A DNA stretch of 64,000 bases from Sthenelais limicola (Eukaryota; Annelida; Polychaeta; Phyllodocida; Sigalionidae), in the NCBI GenBank assembly GCA_942159475.1, contig OW804094.1, positions 9,741,555-9,805,554 on the forward strand. The letters run 5' to 3'. Under the pieces are notes generated by a model. That model was not told the origin of the DNA, did no database searches, and saw only the letters and a list, made by a program, of their open reading frames with translations. Within the stretch, counting starts at the first letter, position 1. Each line of letters opens with the position of its first letter. Positions 32,227 to 44,300 of this stretch are shown here, one piece after another. A program made the translations under genes and the position numbers.

Positions 32227-33082
32227 TACCAATGAAATTAGAGTGGTTCATTCCCCAAGAGGAATTAAGGAGAGTTTGGACAGCTTGTTAGAACTTGCCC
32301 CCAGTGGTTTGTTAGAACCTGCCCCAAATGACCTCTGTCAACGTTTGAGTATCTAAAATGGCCCACATATTTCAAGTTGTTTATATTATGTCATCTATAG
32401 AGAGGCAACATATATATATGTGTCCATCAATTTCGCAACATCATTGTTGAGCTGTGTAAACTTTTCATTTAATGACAGTTTTTCTGATTAGGCTAAATGT
32501 TGCTAACCAAGCATAAAATTAGTTTTTGTTGTCTGCTGAAGCCTAGACATCAGCATGGAAGATAATTACTATGGGGGGCCATGGCAGGGTCAAGGACCCA
32601 AACATTGATGACAGTGGTGGGGCCTTCTCTTCAGGGACTTAAGAGATAGGACCAATGTTAAGACTTGCCCCATGTTAGAACTTGCCCCGGTCTCCCCTAA
32701 TTCAAATCCATTTTCAATTAACAAAAGCCGGTGTTGCCTCAATCCTGGATCAATTATTTCTCAAGATACAAGCCTCCAAATCATTGGAGCCTGTTCAAAG
32801 ATTCCATACGAATACATGTATATGTATGGAACGTTTTTTTTTCCTTTATAAACCCACTTACTAAAAGTGCAGATATAAAGCTGTGGACTTTTGATATCTT
32901 TTCTTGCCAATTTCTTAAAATCATTAATAACTGTAGGATATATAGACCCCCATAAGTGTTTCGAACAGATACACCATTCCATACGAATACACCATTCCAT
33001 ACGAATACACCATTCCATACGAATCTGTATGGAATTGTTTATTTATTGATACATCCCTTCTGAATGAAATACCTAAGTATAA
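32227..33082. other. no gene; small 17-bp tandem repeat
   Basis: At about 32975-33022 the unit CATTCCATACGAATACAC occurs three times. Nothing else supported. Confidence 0.55.
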
Positions 33083-33240
33083 TGGTCTCTTTTCTCTGTC
33101 TCTCTCTCCCTTCTTCTCTATCTCTTTTTCCTGGGTATGATCATAAACTGCCTCCCTCTCAGCTCTCCCGCCCTTGATATAACACTTCAAAGTGTTGATA
33201 AGGGCGTAAAGCAACCAATCTCACTCACTCACTCACTACC
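33083..33240 (-). mobile_element. SINE copy
   Basis: Read on the minus strand: GAGTGAGTGAGTGAGATTGG, TTGCTTTACGCCCTTATC, AACACTTTGAAGTGTTATAT, CAAGGGCGGGAGAGC, then GGCAGTTTATGATCATACCC and a GA-rich tail. Other copies: the split one at 47010-53479 and pieces at 60.2 and 60.85 kb. The head, with its internal palindrome, resembles repeats common in molluscs, from memory. No clear tRNA A/B boxes were confirmed. Confidence 0.65.
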
Positions 33241-34006
33241 TAAGTATAAATGAATCGACTAGTAAATCCTTTCATAAGGAGACAATACAAATTCACAATT
33301 TGTAGGCCTATTTTCCTGAATACACAATTCCATACTGTTACATAGGCGTTCCAATGGTTGCGGCATTATCATTTCTGTGGATTGTTGATTTGTTGGAATA
33401 ATATCAACCTTACTTTACAGACTAATTTCACATATTCAATTCAATTTCACATATTCAATATTTAACTGCCCCTTCATTTTAATGTATTTATTTTTAATCG
33501 TCCATGGGCATGGCATTACAGGCTACTACAGTGTGCATGAGCCTTCCTTCAAGGCGTATAATTTTTCTCCACTCCAATGAACTGCTCTTTTATTTTAATT
33601 ATTTGTATTATATGCCTATATCCGCCATATCCTTCCTATAAGCTATGCCTATGGCCTTTAATTGAGTGTGTTCGAGGGGCCATCATATAGGCCTAGGGCA
33701 CTAATTGCGTTTGGGGGGTTGGTGTGTTCGTTCTCATAGGGGCGTTACTAATGTATAAAGTATACTCTCCTACTCCATTACTTAATACATAATTGACTAT
33801 TTTTCATAATTCTATTTTCCTTCCCCAAAAATAATAATTGTACAATATTTGTTCGTCGACCTAATTTTCGTGCGACCCTGACCTTGTTACACATTCCTCG
33901 TGACGGGCCACAACTTCATGACTCAACCCGCCAATAGGAACAGCCGCCACACAGACACTAGTGCTACATTCGTGGGGCCCCAGTACACATTCGTTCTTCC
34001 TGCCAC
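33241..34006. other. no gene seen
   Basis: AT-rich sequence without supported coding frames or terminal repeats. Confidence 0.55.
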
Positions 34007-34888
34007 TTGGATGTCGCTGTACTCCCAATCATGGATACATGCAATGATTGGACTTATATGTGAACTGGATACCTTTCTAATGTGACAAGTCATCTTATTT
34101 CTTTAAATACGGCCTAGGCTATAACAACGCAACGACTGCCATTGAGAGTACGTTCATTTCGCCACTGTAAGTACCAACAGTCTCCCTCGCACTCCATAAC
34201 CGTCACCTTCCTCCTTTAGTTTACTACGTCAAGCACCTACCTACCTCAGGAACTAATGCCTAGTCGGCTAACTTATGACATAATTCTATCTGAAACATGA
34301 GCCAATTTACCTACAATAATCCCTATCGACTCTTTGATCAATCTACAATATTCACAACCTAACATACTCATTATTCTTTGCTTCTAACCCTTGACCTACT
34401 TTGAATCCTCTAGCTAAGTGTTGACTTCTTCCGGCCCGTTGGATGTCGCTGTACTCCCAATCATTGATACATGCAATCATTGGACTTGTGAACTGGATAC
34501 CTTTCTACCTAATACCTGGATACCTTCCATACCTTTCTACCTAATGTGACAAGTCATCTTATTTCTACAAATACGGCCTAGGCTATAATAACGCAACAAA
34601 GCCCCACTGCCATTGAGAGTAAGTTCAGTTCGCCACTGTAAGTACCAACAGTCTCCCTCGCTCTCCATAACCGTCACCTTCCTCCTTTAGTTTACTACGT
34701 CGAGCGCCTACCTACCTCAGGAACTAATGCCTAGTCGGCTAACTTATGACATAATTCTATCTGAAACATAAGCCAATTTACCTACAATAATCCCTATCTA
34801 CTCTTTGATCACTCTACAATATTCACAACCAAACATACTCGTTATTCTTTGCTTCTAACCCTTGACCTACTTTGAATCCTCTAGCTGC
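34007..34888. repeat. tandem direct duplication, about 440 bp
   Basis: Copies 34007-34438 and 34439-34888 both begin TTGGATGTCGCTGTACTCCC and share CGGCCTAGGCTATAA, TTTACTACGTC and CTTTGAATCCTCTAGCT. The second has a short extra duplication (ACCTTTCTACCTAAT). No coding content. Confidence 0.9.
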
Positions 34889-35027
34889 GTGTCAACCTAA
34901 AATGGCGTCGTTGTATCCCGCGCCCATTTATTTTTTTCTTTACTATGTCTAGCCCCTAATTTATAAACGAATGCGTAGTGCGCTAACTAGTCAGGTTCAC
35001 TATGTATTTTCGTTGGCATTTTTTGGA

Positions 35028-35665
35028 GATTAGTAAAACTATACATTTTTGGGAACGTCAAAACGTCAGCAATCAGAAAATGGATGATGTCATTTGCGCC
35101 GAAGTCTATTTTTGCAAATTATCAATATTTTTGTTAAAAAAGTGAAAAATATGATTTTTAATTAATAAAAAATTCTAAATTATTAAGAGATTAGTAAAAC
35201 TATACATTTTTGGAAACGTCAGAACGTCAACAATTTTAAAATGGATGATGTCATTTGGACCGAAGCATATTTTTGCAAATTATCAATGTTTTTGTAAAAA
35301 AAGGGAAAATATGATTTTTAATTAATAAAAACTTCTAAATCGTTTAAATCATAAAGAGATTAGTAAAACTATATATTTTTGGAAACATCAGAACATCAGC
35401 AATCTTAAAATGGATGATGTCATTTGAACCGAAGTGTATTTTTCCAAATTATCAATGTTTTTGTAAAAAAAGTGAAAAATAAGATTTTTAAGTAATAAAA
35501 AATTCTAAATCATTAAGAGATTAGTAAAACTATATATTTTTGGAAACGTCAGAATGTCAGCAATCTTAAAATGGATGATGTCATTTGGACTGAAGCGTAT
35601 TTTTGCAAATTATCAATATTTTTGTAAAAAAAAGTGAAAAATGATTTTTAATTAATAAAAAATTC
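35028..35665. repeat. left array: four 160-bp units
   Basis: Units begin at 35028, 35189, 35356 and 35517 with GAGATTAGTAAAACTATA, each followed by TTTTTGGAAACGTCAGAACG, AAAATGGATGATGTCATTTG and an ATTAATAAAAA end. Confidence 0.9.
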
Positions 35666-35929
35666 TAAATCTGGGTACAAAACTAATATTTTCATGGCAT
35701 TTGGACTTTATAATGCAGTGGCATGGTGGACTTAATTATACATTGATATCTTGTAAGATATTAAGGTCAGATGAGGTCACCACATAAAGATTACCCATAT
35801 AAACTAAGGTACCATATTTGTTAAAGATTACAATAAAGTTACAAATTATTGGCATTGGTGTCAAAGAAAATTAATATTAGATATTATAGAAAACATGCAA
35901 TAATAGTTTTCCATGTATAAATGAAGGTT

Positions 35930-37133
35930 CTGTCTTCAATTTCTGCTGGATTTTATTATATATCAACCTGTGAATGCATGGAACACTGGCAAAGCCTTTG
36001 CACCTTCCATACCAAGACATGTCCATCCTGGCTTTATTTCCACAACCCCAGATGCCAATGAAATGAATGTATTTCTAAGCAAGAGTTCATAATTGGCTAT
36101 AACTAATATTAATATTCTGTGTCTGGGGAGAAGAACATCAGTGGTGTGTCCAAGGGGTTTCTCTGAGATGCCTACACTGCCTGGTGGATCAACAATGTGT
36201 CTGCTTTTTCAAGGCTGTTGTCTTCAAAATGTAATGGATGGTTGCTTTTAGTACATCCTGAGGCAGAAAAATTACTACTTTGTGTGAGTCTTTGTTATAT
36301 TTAAGGATCTTGGTAACAAGATATCCAGTAAGGTCAGCATTTGTTTGGTCATGAGAAAGGAATCAACTCATTGGAATGTATTTGATGCTTGTATCATCTT
36401 TTACCTGATACTGGATCCTTTCCCTGTCTTCTCTTCTCTCTTGTGGCAAGCTTTAGGGAATCAGCCCTGTAGGTGTCAAACACCAGAATTATCTCATCAA
36501 AGTCTCTTGTTAGAGATATCAGTTGGTCATTAAACTATTCACTGAGGTCCTTTACTGTCACAACTTAGTTAACTTCTGGACAACTACTATACCAAAACTA
36601 CTATACCATCCACCAGAGCAATCTTGCGACTTGGATATCCATCATCTGTAGGAATTGCTTAAATTGAGTCTGTAGTTACAGGGCTGTATAGCAGGAATCT
36701 AGAATTTTGATGTGGGCTATCTACACTTGTCTAATTTTTCAGTGCATTGATTAACTTTGATTTGTCAGTGCATGGCAGCATTGCTCCATCAAGGGAAAAT
36801 AGTGCCCTTTGGGTTAAAGTGAACTTATAGTTTTCTATGGCATAATTCTGGTTGATTTCTCGGTTGGATCTTGCAAGGACCATCAACCTGCCATAAATCC
36901 AACTCTCTTGAGAGGCAGGACATTTCTGGTGAAGCCATGAAAAATCGCTGTCTAGCATTTGCATCGTTAGAAATGCCAACCAGTCCAGAGCTAACCTTCA
37001 TTAGCTTGTTCAGGTGTTCACATGCATGATCTGCACCAATAGACAAAAATGGAATGTCACCCTTGGATACTGAAAGTTTGCCTACTTGAAGTTCCCTCCA
37101 AGTCTCAGGATGATTGATTCTCAAGTCCCACAT
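35930..37133 (-). pseudogene. PIN-like nuclease family gene remnant inside the array-armed element
   Basis: In order on the minus strand, in changing frames with stops: FLSIGADHACEHLNKLMK and SSGLVGISNDANARQRF; FTLTQRALFSLDGAML; RADSLKLATREKRRQGKDP; SASGCTKSNHPLHFEDNS with EKADTLL; FFSPDTE; SGVVEIKPGW and GAKALPVFHAFTG. I know this order from a large group of uncharacterised animal proteins (EHxNKxxK...; EEADT; FSPDTDVL; HAFTG). The acidic spacing EADT...SPDTD resembles a PIN/FEN-type nuclease site; that assignment is inference. Lys replaces one acidic residue and the last Asp region is lost, so this copy is dead. Confidence 0.6.
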
Positions 37134-37599
37134 GTCTGCAATGTATCAGGGGAAATACTCAACTATTCAGGGGACAGACACCAATAAGTATATTAATTTA
37201 GCCCAGTTTAAGCAGATTTTCATAGTTTTTGTTAATTTAAAGAGATAAATTTGATGAGACCTGCAGATTTTTCAATTGAAACTTATCATGCAACATACCT
37301 CCTGATCTATTTTGGTCATATATTTGAATATTGGTCATAATATTAACTCTGACATTAAAAGAAGTGAAAAAAAGAAAGACAATCTTAACGATGCCAAATT
37401 TGAGTGGCAGCCTTTGGTTTTTTGCGTATTTTTGTACTTTCCATGCTCCGATTTTTTCCAACTTTTGATATGTTGTTCAGAACATCTGAAATTACTTGAA
37501 ACACTCATGAATAGGCTGTTTAACATGAAACCTTTAACTGAATTGCATGATTATTTTTCATTAAAATATTATTTTTCACTTTTTTTTATTTTTTTTTTT

Positions 37600-38205
37600 T
37601 TACAAAAACATCAATAATTTGCAAAAATACGCTTTGGCGCAAATAGTACTATGCATTTTGAGATTGATGACGTTCTGATGTTTCCAAAAATATATAGTTT
37701 TACTAATCTCCTAATGATTTAAATTTTTTTATTAATTAAAATCATATTTTTCACTTTTTTTTACAAAAATATTGATAATTCGCAAAATAGGCTTCAGCTC
37801 AAATGGCATCATTCATTTTTGGATTGTTGATGTTATGACGTTTCCAAAAATGTATAGTTTTACTAGTCTCCTAATGATTTAAAATTTGTTATTAATTAAA
37901 AATCATATTTTTCACTTTTTTTTACAAAAATATTGATAATTCGCAAAATAGTCTTCGTTGCAAATGATATCATCCATTTTTGGATTGCTGACGTTCTGAT
38001 GTTTCCAAAAATGTATAGTTTTACTAATCTCCTAATGATTTAAATTTTTTTATTAATTAAAATCATATTTTTTACTTTTTTTTACAAAAATATTAATAAT
38101 TTGCAAAATAGGCTTCGGTGCAAATGACATCATCCACTTTTGGATTGCGAACGTTCTGACGTTTCCAAAAATGTATAGTTTTACTAATCTCCAAAAAATG
38201 CCAAC
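37600..38205. repeat. right array: about four inverted 160-bp units
   Basis: Same units as the left array, inverted; TATAGTTTTACTAATCTCC or close variants recur at about 37696, 37856, 38016 and 38177. The innermost unit near 37600 is partial. Confidence 0.9.
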
Positions 38206-38642
38206 GAAAGTTAAAAAATGAACACAGTGAACCTGACTATAAGTCGGGGGTGGGGTGCCTACGTCAGGGCATTTTGTTTTAAATTTTTCAAACCTCTACA
38301 CATTACAGACCCTCTCAAAACTCTCAAAATATGTCATCTAATATGTTGGGAACTTCCAAAGAGTAAAATGATTAAAGTCAATTCTTATCGGACTGTAATT
38401 CCCCACAGTTTTTGCTCATAAATCAACAAGGCTTAGCCCGACATAGGCACCTAGGGGAAAAAAGTTTAAAAAATCAAATTGATGCTGAGGGAAAAATATT
38501 AATCCAATCCAGTAGCGATTTTCAGGTACGTTCCCCAACTACTGTACTTAACAACGCACAAATGAGTTTTGCATTTTGAGACGGTGGAAAAAAATGACTT
38601 TTTGAAACCCCCACTGCCCCTATTTCGTGAGAATTGACCATA

Positions 38643-40588
38643 TATATGACCCATTCTCACGAAAATGGTGCAGCCCATCCTAAAACAGTCAAAATTATAT
38701 TTTGCATAATCGATCTGAGAGTTGGTTGGTTTCAAGGTAATATATAAGCGGTGATATATCTGAGTTTGCCATTAAATTAGACCATTATTTTTTGTACAGG
38801 AGGTTATCAAAGATTAGTGTAGAAAAGTTGGTGAAAAAACGTCGCCCACCCCTAGATATCTTAGTGATGAACATTTCTCTCATTTAATGTGTATACCATC
38901 AATTATTTCCATTACCATTCTCTTACTAAATGTTTTCTTGATTTAATAGCCAATAAAAGTTTTTCTTTCCTGTATGACAAATTTTCAAATTGGGGACAAT
39001 AAAAAAAGGCAGAAACTGGATTCCCATATCAATCAGATGAAACATCCTATCATTGATTGTATTTTTATTTATTATTCTCAAATTGTTGTTTTTTTTCTGT
39101 TATAATATAATCAAATACTAGCTTTTACCCCTGAGTGTGATTAGTAACCCAGATTTTTTTTAATTATCCACATTTTAATGCTTCAAATTTGGGCGACGTT
39201 TTTTCACTCAGAAAAAACGTCACCCACTCTATCTCAAATTTAGTCAATCATATAAAGCTTGATTGTTATTTTTGATGTTTTTCATACATGACTGACACCA
39301 TTTTAGACCGTTTTAGCATTATTTTTTGCAAAATTGTCAATCATGCCATTATCCACTCAAGGATGGGCATGTTTTCACACAGAAGTGTCATGTATGATGT
39401 GTCACAGGAAAATGAGTCACAAATCAAAAAAGGGATATTATTCATAGTGATTAAATCATCAGATTTCTTCATTGGAATATTCTCATTTTTGGTTTGCTTA
39501 GTGCTATTGATCATAGCAATATCTGTACCAAGTTTCAGGACAGTGTATTGAATATATCCTTGATATATCCTTGCATTCTTGTCAAAGAATGTTGACAAAA
39601 ATATGTTGCATCCTGTGATGTCCATACCTCCTCCATGTAATGTATCATAATCACTCACCTACATAAAATGTATAAATCAATATTTTTCATTTTGTTGTAG
39701 GAAGCTACCTTAGGACCTGTTCCTTAAAACTGAGTAGGATACAAACATCAAAATCAAATCATTTCTTGAGTACAAGGATTCAAATAGGGGCGACGTTTTT
39801 ACACTGCCAAGTCATATATTGAGTCAAAGTTGTAAAAACGTCGCCCTATCTAAAGTCTAAATAACTCACTTTTCAGAATCTTAACAGTTTCTGAACATCG
39901 TTTCCCACAAAGTCTAAGATGATATAATGGTAAATAAGTGGAAAATGATTTAATTTGGTCAATATTTAGCTCATATTTTTATGTAAAAACATCCCCATAA
40001 TGTGGAAAAAACGTCGCCGGGGGGCGACGTTTTTTCCACCAATTATTAGGATCAGCCCCAAGGCCTAAGGCCTAAGGTCTCACAATCTTCCAATGGTGAT
40101 ATACATGTGTCTGCCAACCTATGCTTATGAAATCATACTTTTTAAACAAAATTGGTTTAATTATTTTAGAAAGCACAGCCTTTTTGTCTGGCGACGTTTT
40201 TACACCTCAATTTAGCCATTTTCACATTTATTGACTTAGGAGCATTAATTCTGCTGATATATTCAACCTTGATATATCATTTTATTCGGTTTTCATCCTC
40301 CATTCTATGGCACAAATTTTATTTATGTATATTTTGATTCAACTATATTTTTTTCCAACATAACTATGAATTTGGTAATGATTAGTTGGGTATATTCCTT
40401 GATTTGATAGCATGTACTTAAAAAAATATACATCACAGATACACAAAAGTATATATTTTAATGATGCTTATGTCAAGACGGATATATCTAGTCAATTCCT
40501 TTGTCTTTAAGATCAGAATCGACCAAGTTATTGGCCAATGAATCGAAAAAACGGGGGGTTGCACTACTTTCGTGAGAATGGGTCATAT
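38643..40588. mobile_element. TA-flanked inverted-repeat element with GGCGACGT motifs, 1.9 kb
   Basis: Left end TATATGACCCATTCTCACGA, AAATGGTGCA; right end inverse, TGCACTACTTTCGTGAGAAT, GGGTCATATA. Both sit in TA runs. Left of it, TTTCGTGAGAATTGACCATA is a further similar end, so two elements may abut. No transposase frame. Inside are eight GGCGACGTTTTT-type motifs in convergent pairs. Confidence 0.6.
40001..40040. repeat. near-perfect 40-bp palindrome
   Basis: TGTGGAAAAAACGTCGCCGG joins GGGGCGACGTTTTTTCCACC; the halves are inverse complements apart from one or two bases. It is the tightest of the paired GGCGACGT motifs. Confidence 0.9.
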
Positions 40589-40599
40589 ATATATATATA

Positions 40600-41466
40600 T
40601 GCGTTGTTGTTTTTTTAGAACAGTGGCTGTTTATAGAAGACTTTGGGGAGAATTATATTGATAAAAATATCAAAATCTAAAACAATCACTGTCCAGAGTG
40701 GGCCGCTTCTTAGGATCTTAAAAAACGTATCAGGTCTAGAAATTTTCGAATTTTATAATGACAGACTTTGCCAGTCTTTGGTAGATTTAAAGCTTGATTC
40801 AGTTAAAAAAAAACCTTAATTACAGGCACTAAAAAGTTTATTTATTTATCTCAAATCCACCAGAATGCACTAATTACAGAGTATGTGTTCACAAATTTTC
40901 CAAGGGGAAACACTCCCTGACCCCATCCTGAGGTTTGTTTGGATCACAAAATTTGACCGATCTGACTGAACTCTCATGTTAAAACACTGTTTTCCAGACA
41001 TTGAATTTTGCAAATTCTAGGCAATATCTATTGAATTATTTGACCGGAATAAAGTGTAACTTTTATAGTTGGGAAGTATAAGACGGCATTTCATGTGACT
41101 TTTTTTACACCGTATTCCATGAGGACTAGTGAAAACATAGGAGGACTAGTGGGAAATAAAGGTCACTAGTCTGCCTAACTAGTTGGAATTTTGAGTTAGC
41201 CTGAACCCCTGGCTACGGCTATCATTATACTGAAGGCGGTATGTTCTTTTAAAGAATACACATCGAACACAAGTTTTATAAACGATGATCTAAATCCAAA
41301 ATAATGGACGGCGACAGTCACATAGCGAGGCAGGGAGGAGTGATATAGTTCAAATGCGGACGGGCCCGCTGAGATAGGGCCGCGTAATTAGGTCATATTT
41401 TGGCTATCGTTATCAATCGACCATTGTTACCACATCCGGCCGATAAATTGACACACACAAATACAC
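40600..41466. other. no gene seen
   Basis: AT-rich. At 41120-41190 AGGACTAGTG-type words cluster (four ACTAGT). Possibly the downstream part of the gene starting at 41646, but no second exon was found. Confidence 0.45.
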
Positions 41467-41646
41467 TTACTCTCTGTCTCTCTCGCTCTCTTCTAAATCG
41501 TTCTCCGCCCTGCTGATCACTCCTCGCCTAACCAACTTCCTCAGCTTCTCCTGGAACTTCAGAACTCTGTTATTCGCCCTTCTCCACTCTCTTTCAAGTC
41601 TTCTGTTCGTCATCAAGCTCTTCTCAATCGCTGCGATGGACGCCAT
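41467..41646 (-). CDS. 59-codon ORF or first exon, basic coiled-coil-like, copy 1
   Basis: MASIAAIEKS start, then a strongly charged helix (RRLEREWRRANNRVLKFQE, KLRKLVRRGV) ending ESERDRE and a stop. The same length (180 bp), start and end occur at 42312-42491. The end contains AGA|GTAAGTG, a good donor, so it may be a first coding exon read into its intron. An in-frame Met eight codons upstream also exists. No known domain. Confidence 0.5.
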   Translation of the reverse strand: MASIAAIEKSLMTNRRLEREWRRANNRVLKFQEKLRKLVRRGVISRAENDLEESERDRE

Positions 41647-42189
41647 CTCTGCTGCTTTAGTCGGAAACATACAAAAATGATAACGGCCAACTCAAGTGGG
41701 CGGGGCTTAGCAGATCCATTCGTGCTATTTCTAGTCAACTGATCACTATACTATCACTATATGACGGTCATATTCTCGCGGGGGGCGATCGCAGAGTTTG
41801 TGCGTTCATTTTTCAGTCGGGGGTGCAGGGTTCACGAAACACGGTCGCCCGCTCAGGCGACCATAATTTGGTTAGGACTAGTAGATCCTACCTGCCCCCC
41901 CCCCCACACCCACCTGTCCCTGCCTCTACCTTGCAGCAAAAGATGCTGAAAAATGCCAAATATATTGTAAGGACTACCATATTTCTATAAGGACTAGTTG
42001 TTTTATACTCTACTACTAGCCCTGTGGGCGAGTGCATGATGACCATGTTTCGTGAACCCTGGGGTGTCGGTGTACTCTTGTTTTTAGGGTTATCGTTGCT
42101 GGGTTATAACCTGACTGTTCGCTTATGGCCCTCTGACTAGGAGCAGTAATGACCAAGCATCCCACCTGTATACCAAAGAGAAGGTACAC

Positions 42190-42214
42190 GTCTCTCTCTC
42201 TCTCTCTCTCTCGA
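42190..42214. repeat. (TC)n microsatellite
   Basis: About 12 TC units. Confidence 0.9.
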
Positions 42215-42311
42215 TGGATAAAAATTCAACTGACCAAACCCTAGCTAGCTTCCATATATTTGTCAACCAGCGGCAAATGTTACCGGTAATAACCCACATC
42301 AAAATTTCGAG

Positions 42312-42491
42312 TTACTCTCTGTCTCTTTCGGCTTCCCACAAATGGAACTCCGCATTTCGGATGGCATTCCTTCTCACCAACCTTTCCAACTTCTCCACCA
42401 TCTTCTCCACCCTCTTTGTCGCCTGTTGTAACTTTCTCAGAACTTGAGTATCCGAGAGGAAAGACTTCACAATCTGTTCAACGGACGCCAT
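42312..42491 (-). CDS. 59-codon ORF or first exon, copy 2
   Basis: MASVEQIVKS start, helix with KRVEKMVEKLERLVRR, end WEAERDRE and a stop. Aligned without gaps to copy 1 it is identical at about 27 of 59 positions, with the ends most conserved. The donor-like AGA|GTAACT at the end is weaker than in copy 1. Same strand, 845 bp apart: a tandem paralogue. Both have GGACGCCAT context over the start (minus strand ATGGCGTCC). Confidence 0.5.
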   Translation of the reverse strand: MASVEQIVKSFLSDTQVLRKLQQATKRVEKMVEKLERLVRRNAIRNAEFHLWEAERDRE

Positions 42492-43803
42492 CTTGTCTTG
42501 TTGATCTTGATCTTGCTTCCTGATTTTCCTAACTCTCGCCGTAGCTCGCGGTATTTCGCAATGAATTTTTCTTTCACCTCTCTATTTTAACCTCTCTCCG
42601 AATATTAATACATAATTACGATTTTAGTAAGGTCGAGCGTTATCATTTTAATAATAAACCATTTTTTGCATTGCCGTTACGGTGGTAAGCGCCCTCTAAC
42701 TGGGCTCGCGCTAGCCATTCGCCACATCGCCAATGGCGAAAGGAAATTCAGTTTGGCGCAAGAAATTTCAATTTGGATATTTGGGTTTAGCCACAGTGGC
42801 GAAAAGAATATATCTCTACTAAAACGATATATTGACGGCTTTGAGGACAACTTTATAGCATTTATCGGTATTCCCACGTCCAACCGTATTAAGAAAACAG
42901 TATAGAAGAGAGTCATTATTGCAAAATCTTTTATAATATCCTATTTGATTATTTACAAAATATTTTTGCATTATTTAAAGACCTCCTTTCCAGTGCTATT
43001 GCACTGGTTTGGCACTACATGGTTTCGCTAATAATAGCTCATCAGGCTTCTGAATCCAAAATTGAGAAACAGTAAGGGCAATGAAGATTGACTAGCCATC
43101 TTAGTGTTGACGAATAAATAGTATTTAAATACATAATAGCAAATATTGCTTAAATAGGAATTAAAAAATGTTGAGAACCATATGGCCCCATAATAATCAT
43201 TCCTAAGTGTCTCAGGTACCATATACCTAGAGAAGGTAAGGGTGACTGGACAGTGTAGTGGGGGTTCCTACATCTCCCCACTCAATCTTATCTTTCTATA
43301 ATTAATTAAGACCTGCTTTAATTAAAACCTAGAATCAGGGAAAACATTTAGACAGTCAGAAGTATCTCAGTGATACAATATTTCACAATTTGGAGTTTTT
43401 ACATACTCTACTAGTGTTAATATCCAACTATCCTTCAAATATAACTAATATTCTATAATAGGAAATGATAGTAGCATCAAAATCTATATATTTGGGATTT
43501 AAATTTCATTTTCCTGTGACACATTGCATACTATTAAAAAGCAAATATGACATATTATAAAGAGAAATTAGTCTAATATATCCTAAGGTGATGATCTGTT
43601 AATCATACAGGATCAATTTGATGATAAAGCTCTTGACATGGGATATAAGTTATCTAAATACCGTTCAGTCCAAGACCCATAATGTATCTAACAATAAATA
43701 TTAAATTCTGCAAAAATATCCCAGCTAAACTAGAGTATATGAAACAAATGTGTACACCTCATACCAACGTGTACACCTCATACCAACGTGTACACTCAAT
43801 AAA
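42492..43803. other. no gene seen
   Basis: AT-rich spacer. A 24-bp unit TACACCTCATACCAACGTG is doubled at 43752-43792. Upstream of copy 2, GC-richer DNA at 42660-42740 could hold a promoter, but no motif is convincing. Confidence 0.45.
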
Positions 43804-44300
43804 CTATGAAAAATACCTGTCAAAATGCAGAAAATAACCTCGGATTTGATTATCCTTTTGAGCCAAGGACGCGCGCTGAGTTTTGATGATGACTGCTTGT
43901 TGGTTATTCTCCTCTCGGAGATTAAAAACCTCATCAATTCGACTCTCCACAGTCTCTAGCCGTTGAAGGGGCGTGGTCAGCGAAGCAACTGACCGACGTA
44001 CCCCCTCACTCAGAGCTATGGCTGCCTTCTCTAGGTCTGTCAGGGCAGCTTCCACATTTACTTCAACTGCCCGTACCAGCTCCTCTGTGTTGTGGCGAGA
44101 AGGCAGGTCATCTTTGGCCTGATCTACCCATTGCTGGGTTTTTCGGCCCCTCTTGGTGTTAGGTGCCTCCGGGTGACTTGAAGACTGCCGTTTATGGGTC
44201 TTCTTGGAGGTCTTGTCTGAAGCAGACCTGCTTCCGGACTCGTAGCCAACACTGCCGGAGGCAGAGCTGGCAGACACAGAGTCCTTACTAGTTACGGGTT
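43804..44300 (-). CDS. candidate exon: Ser-rich basic start and coiled coil
   Basis: The frame runs about 165 codons: SASSASGSVGYESGSRSAS, a basic nuclear-signal-like THKRQSSS..KRGRK, then a long helix (RHNTEELVRAVEVNVEAAL, LERLETVESRID, NLREENNQQAVIIKTQ) with heptad-like Leu/Val spacing. A donor-like GACAG|GTATTT lies at the end and an acceptor-like GGGCCTAG just upstream of 44300. Probably a nuclear coiled-coil protein or a transposon accessory protein; not recognised. Confidence 0.45.

Larger units (their letters stand above)
34990..38237. mobile_element. TA-flanked DNA element with array-type inverted repeats, 3.25 kb
   Basis: The ends are inverted: GTCAGGTTCACTATGTATTTTC at left, and GTGAACCTGAC at right, both followed inward by CGTTGGCATTTTTTGGAGATTAG. 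TA borders both ends (34988-34989, 38238-38239). Inside each end are about four tandem units of 160 bp; the two arrays are in opposite orientation. Between them lies a broken minus-strand gene (35930-37133). The long repeated arms plus a single gene make this a likely DNA transposon or its derivative; the TA duplication would suit a Tc1/mariner-like superfamily, but the gene is not of that kind. Confidence 0.7.

Noticed and set aside
33083..33240. SINE head considered as a tRNA- or 5S-derived promoter
   Set aside because: I could not match A and B boxes with confidence, so only the repeat family is claimed.
38643..40588. GGCGACGTTTTT motifs as a satellite array
   Set aside because: Spacing is irregular and the sequence between motifs is not repeated, so it is not a tandem satellite.
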